DNA from: Trichoplax adhaerens | Lineage: Eukaryota; Placozoa; Uniplacotomia; Trichoplacea; Trichoplacidae | Length of the DNA stretch: 20,919 bases | Direction: 5' to 3' | NCBI RefSeq assembly: GCF_000150275.1 | Contig: NW_002061021.1 | Location: 6,466 to 27,384, forward strand | Shown here: positions 1 to 11,330 of the stretch, in pieces | How positions within the stretch are numbered: the stretch's first letter is position 1 | Layout: each line of letters opens with the position of its first letter | Notes under the pieces: model-generated | The model's input: the letters and a program-made list of their open reading frames with translations, nothing else | The model's database searches: none | What the model was told of the DNA's origin: nothing | Program-made: the position numbers and the translations under genes

Positions 1-1602
1 GGGCGATTTATACGGTAGTAAACGGAATATGTCCAATATATCGCCCATGTACAAGTAAAAAAGACGGTTATAAAAATCATCTGCAATAAAGATATTAAAG
101 CAAAGACAACGATCAAAATTCAAGTATTTCATCCTTGCATTAAAATAACAAAAGGTAGCAGGGTCCATAATTTATATACTATTAGTCCTATGCATTTTTT
201 GTTGCATACATGATAACTATTTAATGCATGGAAATCTTTGTTTAAAATTATATAAGGGATCCCATACTAAATCTCTAGCAAAGCAGCTCCGAATATTTCA
301 ATTTATGGTATAAATATACTAAAGACTTTAAGAAGAAGAATTTATTAAGAAGTTAAATGAAACTGAGCGCTTAAGAAGCATTGCAATTGTACTATAATTA
401 TCTAGTTGTAAATAAGATGAGTTTCATTATCTATCATTTTAAAGAGTTTTAAGGATTCAGAAGCTATTTTTTAATTCATCATTCCTTAGAATTGATCTAT
501 ACCCTTATTTTAACAACTGAAAAGGGGTAATAATCGTGTTTGTCTTCACCGGATGCTCAATATCGCGATATTGATTGGCTAAGAAACAATATTACTTCAC
601 GATACTTCCAATGAAAGGCTATAAATCTTTCTTGTGCAGGTATAAAAGAATAGCAGGCTGCAAGATAATAGTAGCAATAAAATACTGCTGCAATTTAAAA
701 AAACATTTTTAGCGTACAATACTGCTATAAGGTGTTGCTTACTTGAATAAAAGCGGACGTCAGTCCTCTTACTAGATGACAACTACTTCAAGTTTTGAGT
801 TAAGAAATATTGATGCCAATAGAAAAATCTTTAGAATATCTATCTTAGAGAATGGTAGTTTAATTGATAGCCAAACGAAAGTAACTGATTAACCATACAC
901 GTTAATGTGCAACATCCACTGTATTAATCAATTTCCTTCTCATCAAATTTTTTGGCAGTGCTAGCACAAAGCACAAGTCTATTGTAAAGAGTTCGATTGC
1001 GAAAGTAAGAAAAGGGATATACGTTATACCTAATCACCTTATTTGACACCTAAATAACATTTTAGTCTTTGTTTCGTTGCTCACCCGAAAGCAAATTAAT
1101 AACCACGCAATCTTTTACAATTTACAAATACTGAAGTGCCTATAGTGCTGTAATTTTTAGATTTCGCCGACGAGATACTATAGTATTGGTTTGTACTATC
1201 CCATTATTAGCCATTACTAGAGTATAATGTATCAGTTGAAGTAGATAAGACTATCAAAAAATTTTACATTACATATAGTCTTATTATCAAAACTACGGGA
1301 ACAAGAGTACGCAAATGTATCAATAAATTAGGCTGTCTTATGTCATACGATTGGGTAATAATCATACATTGTAATTCTCTATCTTTAATAGATGTAAATA
1401 AAGAGAGTGCATTCTGCCATACCATTTAGTTTTTCCACATAAATTTAACTAAATTAACAATTACTTTAGATATTAGAAGTCAAGTATTGATTGGCAAAGC
1501 CATTGAAAATTCCAATACATTATATCTCCAGTTTAAGTTTATGGTCACATATTTTCAGCAATTGTAATTAATAGTAGTTACTTTCGCGACATAATCGATA
1601 TT
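1..1602. other. Region downstream of the GPCR exon; no recognisable exon
   Basis: I checked all three minus-strand frames for a TM6 CWxP or TM7 NPxxY exon. Open stretches exist (about 1267-1425, 905-1033, 927-1049, 560-694 and an ATG-started one at 597-782), but none carries the expected motifs, and all are of a length that chance allows in this composition. The region is probably intron of the receptor gene, or intergenic DNA if the exon is an orphan. Confidence 0.5.
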
Positions 1603-1608
1603 ACTTAC
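1603..1608 (-). promoter_or_regulatory. 5' splice donor (GTAAGT) ending the GPCR exon
   Basis: On the minus strand the exon ends ATGCTG and the next bases are GTAAGTAAT, a near-perfect U1-complementary donor. The junction falls between codons 258 and 259 (phase 0), just where the recognisable GPCR sequence stops. No convincing acceptor with a TM6/TM7 exon was found between 1 and 1602. Confidence 0.75.
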
Positions 1609-2382
1609 CAGCATTACTACTTTTTTTTTCTCCTGGCGCTTTTTAAGGTAATTAACTTGTTTGCATTTAAAAATTTTATCGTTATGTAACAGTTCACAGA
1701 TTATACGACCGTAGCAAACGATCACGATTCCGCATGGACCATAGAAAAGGATGACCGATCTCAATAAAGTATAAACCTCCTGAAATAAAAGCCCTGTCTT
1801 AAGCCCAAATCGACAAAGATATGAAGTATTATGAACTGGATATCGAGTTTCACGACTATAATCCATCAGAAATAGATCTGGTGAACATATAACGCAACTC
1901 GTCAGCCAGATAAACAAGATGATTTTCCTAGTTCTAACTACCGTTCGTGTGCATTGCAAAGGCTTACAAATTGCTTGATAGCGATCAAAAGCAATCGTGG
2001 TTAGTGTTAGCATGCTCGCAAACATAGCAATGAAACGACTATAGCGAGAAAAGTAGCACAAAAAGGCACCCATAATCCAATAGCCGCGATAGACAGATTG
2101 TAATATAGTCGTTGGCGAATAGATAAGAGAAACCAATAGATCTGATAGAGCAAGACTGGCTATATAATGCGTTGCAATTGACTTTTTCGATTTTTGATAA
2201 TTCAACATTATTACCAATAAAACGATAGAGTTACCAATAAGTCCAAGGAAACTTGTTGTGATACTAAAAATGAGGTAGGTTACATCAATACGAAGAGGTT
2301 GACTAGAGAAATTTTTTGTAAAATTTATGCTTGACACAGAAGTTAAACGAGTAAATGTTGAAAGCTCTGTAGAGTTTTCCAT
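1609..2382 (-). CDS. Class A (rhodopsin-like) GPCR, 5' coding exon (N terminus to start of TM6), partial
   Basis: This is a 258-codon exon of a seven-helix plasma-membrane receptor; coupling to G proteins is inferred from the family. Visible marks: N-glycosylation sequons at N3, N20, N24 and N185; TM1 about 33-60 with GN (N51, 1.50); TM2 about 71-94 with LALSD (D81, 2.50); WxxG in the first outer loop (W102) and C109 (3.25), likely disulphide-bonded to C190; TM3 ending in DRY 133-135; TM4 with W159; TM5 about 202-228 with P216 (5.50) and Y224 (5.58); a basic third inner loop ending KKRQEKKK, then VVML opening TM6. The ATG is supported by an in-frame TAA 18 bases upstream. The open frame runs 17 codons further to a stop at 1555, but those residues do not look like TM6 and begin exactly at GTAAGT, so I read them as intron. 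TM6-TM7, NPxxY and the C tail are missing. The TM3/ECL1 pattern suggests a neuropeptide (galanin/orexin/NPY-like) receptor; the ligand is unknown. A truncated pseudogene is the alternative. Confidence 0.88.
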
Positions 2383-4950
2383 AGCAAATATCAGAATTTA
2401 ATATCAAATTTGAACTGAATAAATCAAGATAACGGATGATTTCGAGTGCTAATACAACGATCAAGAGCAATTATTGATACAATGATTTAAAGACAGATTA
2501 ACAACTAGTGCTTCATGTAACCAGTCATCAATATTAAGAATGATGACGAACAATTATTATTAGGAAAAGTAAAAGTGTAGATAGAGAGCATGTATATGTC
2601 AAAGGTAAATTATCGATATGAGAATACGTTATTAGCAAGAGGCGATATCAATTTTGATTTATATAATGATTTTCTTTCCGATTTCCTTCTACGTGGCTAG
2701 TATCAAGGCAATAAATGATCCTGAGAAACAGCATTAGCATTTATATAACGTAAATTCCATAGGTAAATTAACTTTAATCCAAAATAATAAAAATTGATGT
2801 TTCAGTCTTTATTCACTGATGTATATCAATCTCTGTCTTGCAAGCGTAACGATTGTTAACTGATCAATCCCAATCATTTGTTATTAAAATATTTTTTCAG
2901 CAGATGTTGGCTATTATTTCCTTTTGTAATATCCTACAGGGCTATAACAATTTAGCAAATCAGGGAATAAAGTGATAATATATTAGACTCGGTTTTCATG
3001 ATTAATTTAACAATTTGAGATCATTTTTAATAGCATAGACAATACTTTTAAAATCAATAGTCGTTATCTAATTATTAACTTCTCCGCAATTGATTGTTTA
3101 TCGGCTATTCAGATATTTTATGGGAATAATCATAGACAAATATAAACGTCATCTTACTGACAACACCTTCGTCTAAGCTAGATAATTCCAATTCATGATC
3201 TATAAACCAACCTACGCTAATAAGTTCTTCCTTAATAATCCCAAAGTATTGTTGATAATACTCCCATCAACTAACACAGGAAATTATCCTCCGCTCATAT
3301 TTTGATCTATTAATATTAATTTTCATAGCGTTGTATAAATGACAAACATCTAAGAAACAGGTTAACATTAATGACATCCTGAAGAAAGGAGTAAATATTC
3401 CGTAAAATTTATCGCTGTCTTGAATCTTATATGATGTATTTATTTACTTTACTCTAAATTTAAACTATTCGAATGTGATTGTGAAACTGACGGAAAGCGT
3501 ATCTTCCGATAATCTTTATCCGTAAAAAGCTTACAGCAGTACATATTAAAGTAATCTAAAAATATAATTGTAGGCAATGAAAGTCTCTTTATTACCCTTA
3601 ACAAGAGCTAAACCATTACCATTTTAGCTATCTGATAATACGGCACTATCCAAATTTTTTTATGGATAGTTGAATAGATTTCATATCTGTCGAGTACAAT
3701 ATAGTATAATACCATAAAGAAGTAGCAAGATACATTATTATTGTATTATATTAAGATTCATTTGTATATTAGCAGCTTTTTGTAACCTCCACCTGCACTA
3801 TTGAAACATATTACACATTAAATGACTCAATCAATAACCAGTCCAGCCCAATTTAAAAATTTATTAGTCGATTTGTGAAAATTTCTCGTACTGATGGTAA
3901 ATTTTTGAATTCTGTAATAAAGCAAAATATATGTTGGACTTTGCTTTTTAGCCAAGACTGTGATTCGTATGACTTAGAGATTTTGGCACGGGTAGACAAT
4001 AAAACAAATTAAAACGGATATTAACAGCACGCTTTATAGTTAAGTAACTCAGGTATACGAACAATACAGAAAAACTATCGAATGTCACACTTTAACAGAA
4101 TTTTATACTAAGCCCAAGCAATCTAACTTATCGCTACGATTACGGATAAAATATCCTATAAGGCAATCGCACCGATAAAAATTGAAACGAAACTTTACTT
4201 ATCTAGTATAGCAAATTTTTGCTCTAATCCTCTGTTATGCAGTTATCTTCTCTACAGATAATTTTCTGAGTAAATGTAAAAAGCAACTGTAAATAAACGT
4301 TAAATATTGCAAATAAACTGAAAGATCAACATTTGAATGTGAACTTTGATCTGCTACACACCTGCATCAAAGAAAACAATTTTACATATAGCAAAATCAA
4401 GGTGATCGTCTAAATTTTCTATCGTTTGAAAGGGTGGCTGTTTCCATTGGTTGTCAATAGCCTCAAACCTTGCTTTAGAATGTTATAGTTCGAATGCATT
4501 TTATACTATAGTCGTACCATTTAACTTTCACTTAAACAATGGATGAATATATCAGGAATTACATCCAAAATATTAAATACTTAATTAAATCCCTGTACCC
4601 ACTCCAGTATACCTATAGATCATAGCTCATTTGAGTAGAATTAGCTATTATTTCTACTTTGAAAAAGTTAAAATCATTAGCATTAGAACCATTTAAAATT
4701 TATGCTTTAATTGTATTGCTCCTACTAATTAAACTAATATTTTAAAAATTATTACCAAGAAGTTGGCAAAATAATATTAATTGATTCCTTATAAATAATC
4801 TTATCTCATCTTTCAGCTTATCAAATGTTGACTTACTTTCTTAACGCAAGATGCTTATATCTTACTTCAATACCCACAGTGTCCAATTGTTGACACCAAA
4901 ATTAAACACTCGTATTAAATTACTTTAATAATATAGCTTCAGTCCCTACA

Positions 4951-4977
4951 TATTACGATAAAAATTTTATCGTAATA
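4951..4977. repeat. Perfect 27-bp palindrome
   Basis: Thirteen-base arms (TATTACGATAAAA and its exact reverse complement) sit around a single central A. This could extrude as a near loop-less hairpin or bind a dimeric protein. No TSD or adjacent gene gives it a role. Confidence 0.8.
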
Positions 4978-5422
4978 TAAACAGCTTCTAATTATTGATT
5001 TTAAGTTAAAAGCCTTCTCGTAGTAAGAATTTTCTAATGAAAGCTGAATAATTCTTCAGCCTAGTATTCAATTCTACCTAATAAATATGAAATCATCTAT
5101 CCAATAATAATACATAATAATAATTTATCAAACTATTTCATTCATATTTTTAATGAGATAGATAATTTTTTCTCATCAGTAAGCAAAGAAAGATGCTCAT
5201 GCTACAGTCATTTGAATTAAAATAGCCTATACAACGAAGCATATTTTTTAAACTGGCTATATGGCAAAAATTAACTAGTAACGCAATTACCGTCTTTATT
5301 GTATTCAAGAATAAATATAATATAAAAGCATGTTTAATTTCGGTATAAATCTATAAAACTAATGAAAACGAAATCTTGTTGCCCAAGGCAGAGTTATCAC
5401 CCTTTAAGACAGTTATGTATGC

Positions 5423-5443
5423 CCACTCTCCAACCACTCTCCA
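5423..5443. repeat. Two tandem copies of CCACTCTCCA
   Basis: Two exact 10-base copies lie at 5423-5432 and 5434-5443, an 11-base period, in otherwise AT-rich DNA. It is a minor local duplication with no evident function. Confidence 0.7.
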
Positions 5444-8400
5444 GCTGATCTCTTTACATTTAATTTTCTAAAGCTAAACCTCTAACTAAATAAGTATGCT
5501 TTACAATAAAAATATCTCACATTTTATTTTTAAGACAGATAAACTATAAAATTGAAATGTCCACTTTTAAATGGTGGCTACAAATAATCCAGTGATAATT
5601 GACAGACGTCATTAAGGAAATTCTCACTAAAATAAATCCAATTTTACAAGAACTCGATTTGTCAACGTAACGTCTATATTGAGCCACAGCCATTAGCTTA
5701 ACTTAATCAAATGAGTAAAATCTATTTACAGACATGTTTGTATTCAATTTCAGAAGATCGAGTTAAATGATAGCAAATCCATTCTATCAGATCAAACGGA
5801 ATTATTACAATCTTGAAATTCTTTTTAAATTAACTTTTTTATAAACCAAACAAAAAGAATTAAGTGCAATTGTCCCTGCCCAAATCATTCTATGCTATGG
5901 GTCAATTGCTGATATTCATAAGACTGGTCAAGAGTTAAACTAAGACATAATAACAACTTGATTATTATCATGCCGTTATTCAGAATTCGTAATTCTCGGA
6001 AACAGCAGTGCAACAAAATACCAATATAGTATAATAACAATAGCGATTGGATTATTTCAAAGCAGTAATATCAATTTCATATCATGGGTAGAGCTTACAA
6101 CAAAGTTTAGTGTCTCTATTTAAATTCTAGTGATATTTTAATCTAAATTGTTCGAAAACCTACAATTAAATTTGAAATATGAACAGATCTTATGATAGCT
6201 ATTTGTATATTTATCAATGACATAAATAATAATTAAAAATTTTTCAGTGCGATTTTAGTCTGGGCATATTTGTCTTATTATAAAACTCTATTCAAATTTT
6301 CCATTTAACGATAAAAGCAATCACTCTACAGTTTACATATCTTGTTGTTTTGCTAATGCAAACAATTTTAAGCAAGGTTATTTTATTTTAGGATCATGTC
6401 AATATTTTATACATGCTTCTGAATTATGCCTTCAGATAGAGTTATTAATTCGTTCGTCATCCGTTGATTTATTAAAGTTTATGCCAGAATTAATATTGAG
6501 CATCAGAACATCACACATATTTCAGCTGTACGAGGAAAAATTCTGTTATTTTAGCAACTGAAGCTCACGGTAACAAAAGGAAATATTCCATTTTTCTCCA
6601 ATCATTTAGATATCTCGCCTAGTTTAGAGTTTATTCCATTTTTAAATTAAACGGAAAACGTTGTATTAACAATTTTAATTATCTATAGACTAGAACTTAA
6701 AATTTAATAATTTACTGCCCGTTTTCAATCCTTAGAACAGTCCTAAGCAAATTGTAGTTGAGAATTATTACGAAGCTATATCGACATGCATTTCCGGCAT
6801 AGCATGCATGCTCTACTCAATAAGAAGATCACCCTCAAAAATTGATATCACAAAGTACTTTTCTTGAACGTGTTGATTTTGTTATCACTGCCATTGTAAC
6901 TTTATTACAAATGTAATTACTAAAAACACTATCCGTTATTAAAGACCTAAAAAAATATGTCAAGTTATTAACTGCTAAAGTTCAATTCAATAAGAACAAA
7001 TTGAAGTAAACAGGTTGAGCAATAAAAATAAATAGCAACAAAGAAAATAATAAAATTCATATTAATCCAATATTAAAACGTAACGATATACACAAAAATA
7101 ATCGTAAAGTAATTATCATTTTCGAAAACATTTCTATAAGAAGAAATTATATTTGAGGTTATCTAAATATTAATACTGTTTCAATAATTAAAATTTTCAA
7201 GCTACTAATATATAGATTGTAAGTTTTTAAAACTATTGGTACAAGAATGCTTTATTTGTATTAAGTAAACGCCTTGGTAGACTTCTATAATTTGGATTTG
7301 CGATAAAATTCGATCACGAAAATTTAAATTAAAACTTTATTAGCTCTAATACGAAAATTAGCCACATATAGCTTTACTCTAGCCGAGTACAGCTACTGAA
7401 CGACTTCTAGAAAGAATAATTAGATAATCTAATGTCGCTTGTTTTTATACTCTGCAGCCTTCACTGCTACAATCAGTATAGCAATATTTTACTTTATTTT
7501 ACTCGTAACCAAATAATTATTAGTAGCACCATTTTATAGCGGACCATCATTAATCCAATATTGAAACAGTTACAGTATTTGCATAGACATTATTCCTACC
7601 ACTTAAAGTACAACGAACTAACCATATCTTAATATATGATTTATAGTTCTTTTTTCACTTCTAATCTTATTAGTACCCCTACATCTTACTGTATATAGCC
7701 ATCTGTATTCTAGCATAGAGTCTACATTACAGTCTATAACTATGAGCTACTAAATATATCGTAAGATAAATATAGAAACAACACTACCGTATATCATACG
7801 AAACATGTCTGATAGTCTACAATCACAATAAGTTACTTTGTGGGATTATAATTCATACGCAATATCTCTCGCTCAAGATAAAGTAGACGCTCAAAGGTAG
7901 CCGCTAAAACACGAAATGGGGCTATAGGCAGATTTTACAGCATCGAAATTAGGATCAAGTATGTTAATTATGTTTACGTTACATTATAAAATCCGAATTT
8001 TAATAAAAATTATAGCGTCTGATATATTAACAAACTAGAAATAAACAGGGGAAATAGAATCGGTTTCATTGATAGATTAAATTTCAATACAGTTCTTTGC
8101 TCTTATTATAGTAAGCTGTAACTCATTAGGGCATGTAAAATGCATATGAACGTGACTGGATGCGAAATCGGTCTCGTTCATATATATATAAAGAAATGGT
8201 TCTATCAAAGAATGCAGTAATTCATTTGATATGTCGTAAGTATACCCAGTTGATGGTACTATTTTCATCTACGTAGCAAATGGAAATAACAATTAGATTT
8301 CATGAACGTTGAGTCACTAAATTACGCCATCGCACTACCATGATTATCATGATTGTGATAAAGAAATTTAAATGCACCATCTTAACTTGAGAATGCACAA

Positions 8401-8562
8401 ACTAAGCAGAAAGATTACCATTACAGTGGCAAGTATTATGATTTGAAGTCGCTGACAGTGTTGATGTATTCCATATTCTAGTAAATAGGAATTGAACTTA
8501 AATTGAATGCGGTATCGTCCAAACTGATATAACATACATGCGCATATATCGAAAACATATTG

Positions 8563-8567
8563 GACTC
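8563..8567. repeat. Left target-site duplication of LTR A (GACTC)
   Basis: GACTC immediately precedes TGTCAC and is repeated exactly after the element at 9154-9158. Confidence 0.7.
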
Positions 8568-9153
8568 TGTCACGGTACGCCGTTACTAATTAGTAACTGT
8601 TGATTAATGAATGCTTATAAATAGATAAGATAAGGTCATGTGCTATGTTTAATGCGCTTGTAGCTGATAATAGGATGGTAGAAATGAGATAAAAATAGAA
8701 GTTGTTAGCAGTTAATTTACTGTAGGTTTATAAAGTGTGTTAATCTCTAAAAATTGAGCCGTATATGGACGAAGGTTAAGCGTCTTAACACCTGATAGCT
8801 TGTAGCTATCTAAGTCTGAGAATATCGACATGTATATTTAGTAACGGTATTATACTAATTAATGTAACTTGTAAAGCATGAATTCTCACTCGTTAATATT
8901 GGAATTCACTGTAGAAACCTATTTAAGCGCGTGTGTTTGTAGAATAAAGTTAGTAATTGCTCAAGAAACGGCAAGACTCATATCGTGAAGAATAGTGTAA
9001 TAATTAGTCAGTTGTCTGTGGAGATCAGCCGAGAAATCGAGTTCTCAAATACTTCTCTCATAGAAACTGAAAGTACTGGGAGAAATAGCCCAAATTTTAA
9101 GTAACTACACTAGAGTTCTTTACTTTCCTTTGCCACAAGTGAGGGTTGTGACA
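8568..9153 (+). mobile_element. Solo LTR A (586 bp), retrotransposon remnant
   Basis: It starts TGTCACGGTACG and ends GGTTGTGACA, so both ends carry the inverted hexamer TGTCAC/GTGACA within the TG...CA frame typical of LTRs. A perfect 5-bp duplication GACTC flanks it. The plus strand has a TATA-like TATTTAAG at 8920-8927 and AATAAA at 8943-8948, 23 bases apart, leaving about 205 bp to the 3' end. This is a plausible U3-R-U5 layout and defines + as sense. AATAAAGTTAGT (8943-8954) recurs exactly in LTR B at the equivalent place. G exceeds C on the sense strand, unlike the flanks. No internal region, primer-binding site or polypurine tract adjoins it, as expected after LTR-LTR recombination. 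The alternative is a non-autonomous DNA element with short TIRs. Confidence 0.7.
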
Positions 9154-9158
9154 GACTC
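9154..9158. repeat. Right target-site duplication of LTR A (GACTC)
   Basis: Exact copy of 8563-8567, directly after the terminal GTGACA. Confidence 0.7.
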
Positions 9159-9917
9159 ACCAAGTATTTGTATCCTCTGATAGGGTATTAATGAAAATCA
9201 AAGCATAAACCGAGCTTTGGCATAATTTACGCTATGATAGCATGAGCTTCATTAAAGCCACAATTTATTTCATACAACTCCGATATAATAGGAAAGAAAC
9301 GTATTAAGATATAATTGAATCAATAGTATGTAGACCATGTAGACTAAAATAACGAATTTTAGAGTTGTTTAGCTCTAATCTTGCGCAATATTTAACCGTA
9401 ATTAATCAGAACTGTAAAGAATGAATAGAAAATACAATAGATCATTGTAGATACGGTGGAAAAACTTTAAATCAACTTAATTTTGCCTATACCTATCGTA
9501 ACGCTTTTCTTTTCTTGGTAGTAGCTACTTATTTTATGTACAACATGGTACAATAACAATGAAAGTAATATTGAGCAATTATTAAAACTAAAAGTAGTGC
9601 ATTTGAACCGATAGAGATGTTTTAAGTCAGTCTGTTACTAAAAGTTGAGATAAATCTAATAGCAATCTTTCAAATTGTACTTCCGCCATTGTAAAAAAAA
9701 TATTAATTGAAAGCAAAACTAAATACTATGTATTTGAATGGTTGCTGCAAGCCTTAGGAATGATGATTATTGGAAGCCCTGTGTTTCTCATTACGAAATT
9801 GTAAGCAGGCTTTTCAAAGTAGCAGCATCGTTCCGATAAAACTAGATCCTAATTTGAGTGTTGAAAACTATAGCCATATGTAATAATATCTATTTCTATT
9901 CTACTCGAAGACTGTCT
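9159..9917. other. Non-coding spacer between LTR A and the tandem duplication
   Basis: AT-rich and stop-rich. A 33-codon frame around 9737-9840 and another short one overlapping it look protein-like but are too short to support. Confidence 0.5.
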
Positions 9918-10045
9918 ATCTATAAATTGTCCTCGGCTACAGCGGATAAAAGATTTTATTACTTAATAATTAATTAATTAATTATTTAATCTATAAATTG
10001 TCCTCGGCTACAGCGGATAAAAGATTTTATTACTTAATAATTAAT
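9918..10045. repeat. Perfect 57-bp direct duplication, 71-bp period
   Basis: The segment 9918-9974 (including GTCCTCGGCTACAGCGGATA) recurs without mismatch at 9989-10045. The copies are separated by 14 bases of TAAT/TTAA repeat, and the first copy runs straight into that repeat. Identity over 57 bp amid decayed surroundings points to a recent tandem duplication, perhaps by slippage at the TTAA tract. Confidence 0.95.
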
Positions 10046-10076
10046 GCTAAAAATTATAGTAGTAATAGTTAGATAA

Positions 10077-10397
10077 AGTAATGAGTGCCCTGTCAGATCT
10101 CAGACTAAATCTTCCCAACAAGGAATCAGCTTTCTTTTGCCTTTCTTCTCAGATATGTTGACAACTATTCTTCCTGGTCAATCCTTTTTAGAGTTTATTA
10201 CTGAAACCTACGGATGCCGCTTGCCGAACTATCTTGTTTTCTCTCTTAGTGCTATTACTAAGGACTCAATTTTATCTACTAGTAATATTTGACTATCCTA
10301 TCGCCTAAATAGAACACCCCCTTGGCACTACCAATCCTATCTTGATCATACTGGTATTACTATCTTACTATTTATTCTTGGGATTCTTATTTCACTA
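10077..10397 (+). pseudogene. Degenerate coding frame with a membrane segment, broken by LTR B
   Basis: One plus-strand frame runs 106 codons with a single in-frame stop (TGA at 10290-10292). It starts after a TAA at 10074 and has no usable initiating ATG. The part before the TGA is polar and hydrophobic mixed; the part after has a WHYQSYLDH stretch followed by a hydrophobic helix (ITILLFILGILISL) abutting the LTR B insertion point. Past LTR B and its duplicated CACTA the same frame stays open for another 20 codons to TGA at 11683-11685, so the insertion split a longer frame. The layout resembles the carboxyl end of a single-pass membrane protein. I do not recognise the family; an envelope-like retroelement product or a host protein are both possible. 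The plus strand is pyrimidine-rich here, which lowers stop density, so chance is not excluded. Confidence 0.35.
10393..10397. repeat. Left target-site duplication of LTR B (CACTA)
   Basis: CACTA directly precedes TGTTACGG and is matched at 11618-11622 after the element. Confidence 0.7.
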
Positions 10398-10501
10398 TGT
10401 TACGGTTTAAGATATTATGTGATAATGTTATTGAAGTAGAAGTAGACGGTTACGATTAGATAATCATAAATATTATGATCTGTTAATATTGTGATGTTCA
10501 A

Positions 10502-10525
10502 TCGTTAATGGACTTCCATTAACGA
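10502..10525. repeat. Hairpin inside LTR B
   Basis: TCGTTAATGGA and its reverse complement TCCATTAACGA are separated by CT, giving an 11-bp perfect stem in the U3-like part of LTR B. It could be a regulatory site of the LTR or a secondary structure; nothing further supports either. Confidence 0.75.
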
Positions 10526-10689
10526 ATGTGTAGAAGTAAGGTACTTAATATGCCAATGACGTGTAATAACCAAAATGGCGGTTGTCACACTTGTAGGGAA
10601 TCTGTTAGATCTTAAATTGTTAATTGGCGCTATAATATTATTAGCGCATAATAATATCAATTATCACATATTTGTTCGATAGTAATTAA

Positions 10690-10694
10690 TAGGA
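10690..10694. repeat. Left target-site duplication of LTR C (TAGGA)
   Basis: TAGGA precedes TGTTAC and recurs at 11326-11330. The next base is T on both sides, so the boundary could also be read as a 6-bp duplication; the symmetrical TGT/ACA ends favour 5. Confidence 0.85.
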
Positions 10695-11325
10695 TGTTAC
10701 AGTGTTATATACTGTATTACAGTAGAAATATCAATGTTAGGATAATTCTATTAGGCTATCTTTATTTAGTTAACTTCTAATTTGGATATACTGTATTTTA
10801 ATATAGCACTGACTTTTTATGACAGTGACACTTATACACATACTGAAATTAATAGTTATAATAGGGAATGCAAATCATCTGCTTACAGTTCCAATCATTG
10901 TGATTGTAATTTACTTATGGTAGACTGTAAATTATCATGAAAATGTTCCGTGATAGGACATATCGTAATCTGACTATTCTGTATTAGTCATTATATGTCT
11001 ATGTTCGTAAATACTGTTGTCTGCATTAAGGGAGCAGTAGCTAAAATTAATATCTAACTCAGTAAATGATTCTAATGTTAATTGTATTAACTATGACTCA
11101 TGAACTATTGAGGAATAGTATATAAATGCAGTATATCGTGAAATAAAGAAGAATTGTCCAACTTAGTGTTTAACGTAAAATACGAGGCGTTTAAGTCTTT
11201 GTGTAGTCTGCTAGTAGAGCAAAAGTGTTTGTGATAGTGCAGATATCGTTCCTTGATACGTGGTTCAAGGAATTGACTTATTGATCGTATATTGCGTTAT
11301 CTTGTTGCAAAGCTGTTTTGTGACA
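10695..11325 (+). mobile_element. Solo LTR C (631 bp), nested in LTR B
   Basis: It starts TGTTACAGTGTTA and ends TTTTGTGACA, with perfect 5-bp duplications TAGGA on each side. It is about 96% identical by eye to LTR D at 18228-18857 in reverse orientation, so two independent insertions define the ends. On the plus strand TATATAAA (11119-11126) is followed 23 bases later by AATAAA (11142-11147), with 178 bp left to the 3' end. This is a U3-R-U5 order that sets + as sense. Differences from LTR D are concentrated in the U3-like part and around AATAAA, while the last 170 bp is almost identical. It has no attached internal sequence and lies wholly inside LTR B, so it is the younger of the two. Confidence 0.85.
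11119..11147 (+). promoter_or_regulatory. TATA box and polyadenylation signal of LTR C
   Basis: TATATAAA is followed after 15 bases by AATAAA. In LTRs this pair marks the U3/R promoter and the R-region poly(A) signal. In LTR D the TATA box is intact, but the hexamer reads AATGAA, a likely loss of the signal. Confidence 0.55.
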
Positions 11326-11330
11326 TAGGA
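11326..11330. repeat. Right target-site duplication of LTR C (TAGGA)
   Basis: Exact copy of 10690-10694 directly after GTGACA. Confidence 0.85.

Larger units (their letters stand above)
2383..8562. other. AT-rich non-coding stretch
   Basis: About 6.2 kb with stops in all frames at roughly random density and no recognisable protein, tRNA or rRNA. The receptor's upstream promoter should lie just after 2382, but no TATA or initiator stands out. Local features are a perfect hairpin at 4951-4977 and a short tandem repeat at 5423-5443. A 63-codon minus-strand frame at 8077-8268 has no recognisable family and is not called. Confidence 0.6.

Noticed and set aside
597-782. 61-codon minus-strand open frame
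   Set aside because: No family features; the leucine-rich run reflects AT-rich codons on this strand.
905-1049. Candidate TM7 exon of the GPCR on the minus strand
   Set aside because: It is hydrophobic and followed by a basic stretch, but has no NPxxY or close variant, no good acceptor, and two competing frames of equal length.
4480-4500. GTTCGAATG motif resembling a tRNA B box
   Set aside because: No A box, cloverleaf stems or terminator at suitable spacing.
8077-8268. 63-codon minus-strand open frame
   Set aside because: No recognisable motif, homologous domain or gene context; the length is within chance.
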